NCBI GenBank assembly: GCA_016841365.1
Contig: JAENZI010000001.1
Span: 1 to 64,000, forward strand
Length of the DNA: 64,000 nucleotides
Direction of reading: 5' to 3'
DNA from: Anaerolineaceae bacterium
GTDB taxonomy: Bacteria > Chloroflexota > Anaerolineae > Anaerolineales > Anaerolineaceae
Within the stretch, counting starts at the first letter, position 1; each line of letters opens with the position of its first letter. The translations under genes and the position numbers were made by a program. This document shows, piece after piece, positions 63,020-64,000 of this stretch. A model generated the notes under the pieces. That model ran no database searches and was not told where the DNA came from. It saw only the letters and a list, made by a program, of their open reading frames with translations.

Positions 63020-64000
63020 TTAAGCGTTTTCATCTTCACTGTCATCACTGGCGTCCTCAATACTTTCAGCGCCATCCGTAGAAGGAACCTCTGGGGGTTC
63101 ATTTTGTGGTTCTTCTGCAGGTGGGGGACTAATCACTGCGGCATCTTCAGCCTTCGATTTTGTTCCATCAACCAGCACTTCTTGCTGTGGTTTTTGACGC
63201 ATTTGACCGCGTGGGTAGGACTGTGTGCCGAATAAAGTTACTACAGCCATCCCCAGGCTGAACAGCATGGCCGCAAAAATCGGGATCCACCCAATGCAGG
63301 GGATAAACTCCAGGCCGGCAGCGACCAGAAAGAGCACGAGGTTGCCGAGCACGGCTGAAAGGACGGGATGCCATTTCGTTTTGAAGAGATCCTCAGCCAT
63401 TCTTTTCCCAAGCTCATAGCCGAGCACCAGCCATCCGGTGATAATCCCGATGCCGGTGATCATTAATGCCAGAATCGCAACTGGGATCAGGCAGATGGTG
63501 ATGGCCAGAAGGACACTTCCGATGAGGACGACCAGCAAGGTCAGCGCGCCATAGCCTAAGATGTGCCAGGGTTCTGCCCTCAATGCAGCAGCCATGGTAT
63601 CAGATGATTTTGGCATGATCAGCAGTAAAAGTGCCGAAAGGGCGAGCATGACAAATAGTGTTGCAATACCCCTGCCGATCCTGTTAATGATGGGGACGAA
63701 ACGGACCTGGGTTGTGCGGTGGGGCATCGACCAGAATGTGGGGATGTTGATGTTCTCCATAGGTGCTGACCAGCTCTCGATGATATCTCCCTGAACTTGT
63801 GCGCCGGGTTTTTGTTTGACATAACTGGCTGGAGACACTAAATCACCATTGATGATGGCATGTTCTTCGAGTGTGACGGTTCCGCCGATCACGGTCAGGT
63901 TGCCTTCGATGATGCCGTCGATATCTACCAGGCCGCCAACGACAAACATATCGCCGTTGACGGTGGCATTTTGTTCAATTGCCACGACGCCCCCAATCAC
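63020..64000 (-). CDS. bactofilin-like beta-helix membrane protein (5' end outside window)
   Basis: 326 residues seen; the frame runs out of the window, so the true start is missing. The visible N-terminal 75 residues are short beta-helix repeats (NGDMFVVGGLVDIDGIIEG and following) as in polymer-forming bactofilin-type proteins. About 5 membrane helices follow (about 110-270), and then an acidic, Pro-rich C-terminal tail (SEDENA end). It may localise envelope components. Followed by the toast-rack-like lipoprotein gene on the same strand. Confidence 0.75.
   Translation of the reverse strand: MIGGVVAIEQNATVNGDMFVVGGLVDIDGIIEGNLTVIGGTVTLEEHAIINGDLVSPASYVKQKPGAQVQGDIIESWSAPMENINIPTFWSMPHRTTQVRFVPIINRIGRGIATLFVMLALSALLLLIMPKSSDTMAAALRAEPWHILGYGALTLLVVLIGSVLLAITICLIPVAILALMITGIGIITGWLVLGYELGKRMAEDLFKTKWHPVLSAVLGNLVLFLVAAGLEFIPCIGWIPIFAAMLFSLGMAVVTLFGTQSYPRGQMRQKPQQEVLVDGTKSKAEDAAVISPPPAEEPQNEPPEVPSTDGAESIEDASDDSEDENA

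Noticed and set aside
1-64000. CRISPR array, tRNA genes, insertion sequences, prophage genes
   Set aside because: No repeat-spacer pattern, no tRNA cloverleaf signature and no transposase, integrase or phage protein was seen in either strand.

Overview
The window reads as one continuous piece of a mid-GC bacterial chromosome, most likely from the Chloroflexota, class Anaerolineae. That placement is an inference from gene content: an anaerobe-type (class I) hybrid cluster protein, KamA, an archaeal-type AspRS, a DhnA-type class I aldolase, B12-dependent mutase parts, GH38 mannosidase, and large Zn-ribbon/cyclase-like/ATPase/TPR proteins. I see no transposase, integrase, phage gene, CRISPR array or tRNA gene. 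About 54 protein genes and one structural RNA (rnpB) are supported.

Region by region. 0-10 kb: a TetR regulator divergent from a GPH/MFS transporter coupled to a chromate transporter, a predicted zinc peptidase, a 6-phosphofructokinase with altered active-site residues, a DUF4037 protein and alpha-mannosidase. 10-14.6 kb: a nitrosative/redox stress group (DUF438-hemerythrin-PAS sensor, 2[4Fe-4S] ferredoxin, Crp/Fnr regulator, cupin, hybrid cluster protein); two of its promoters carry the same FNR-like palindrome at identical spacing from the -10 box. 14.7-18.8 kb: DUF2804, HD hydrolase, NYN/OST-HTH protein, MsrB and a GDSL hydrolase. 18.9-22.7 kb: cell-surface polysaccharide genes (flippase, sugar-phosphate transferase, LCP ligase). 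22.8-24.9 kb: arsR-permease-thioredoxin operon with two copies of an AT-rich operator. 24.9-33.5 kb: MFS, c-di-AMP receptor-like protein, KamA, PRPP synthetase, GNAT, AspRS, MeaB with a lone B12-binding subunit, flavin reductase.

33.7-38.4 kb: ruvB-queA and clpC. 38.5-44.7 kb: a divergent pair, a 1448-residue Zn-ribbon/pseudo-cyclase/AAA/TPR/SpoIIE-phosphatase protein facing a cyclic-nucleotide-binding membrane protein with duplicated PH-like modules; this is the best candidate for an undescribed signalling system. 44.8-51.1 kb: def-recF, aldolase-nitroreductase, a SIS isomerase, a divergent NDK-like protein and DUF488. 51.3-54.2 kb: a single-chain fusion of two oligopeptide-type ABC permeases whose linker holds a 21-residue repeat. 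54.3-62 kb: rnpB, an uncharacterised nucleotidyltransferase-like protein, rpsT, argS, a cPGS-like P-loop protein, obgE, nadD. 62-64 kb: a toast-rack-like lipoprotein and a bactofilin-like membrane protein cut by the window edge.

A recurring feature is a TATAAT-like -10 box only 4-7 nt before an ATG without a Shine-Dalgarno (NYN gene, flippase, arsR, ruvB, the CNB-PH gene, DUF488). The rnpB promoter, whose RNA 5' end can be placed from its P1 helix, shows the same 6-nt gap to +1, so several of these mRNAs are probably leaderless.
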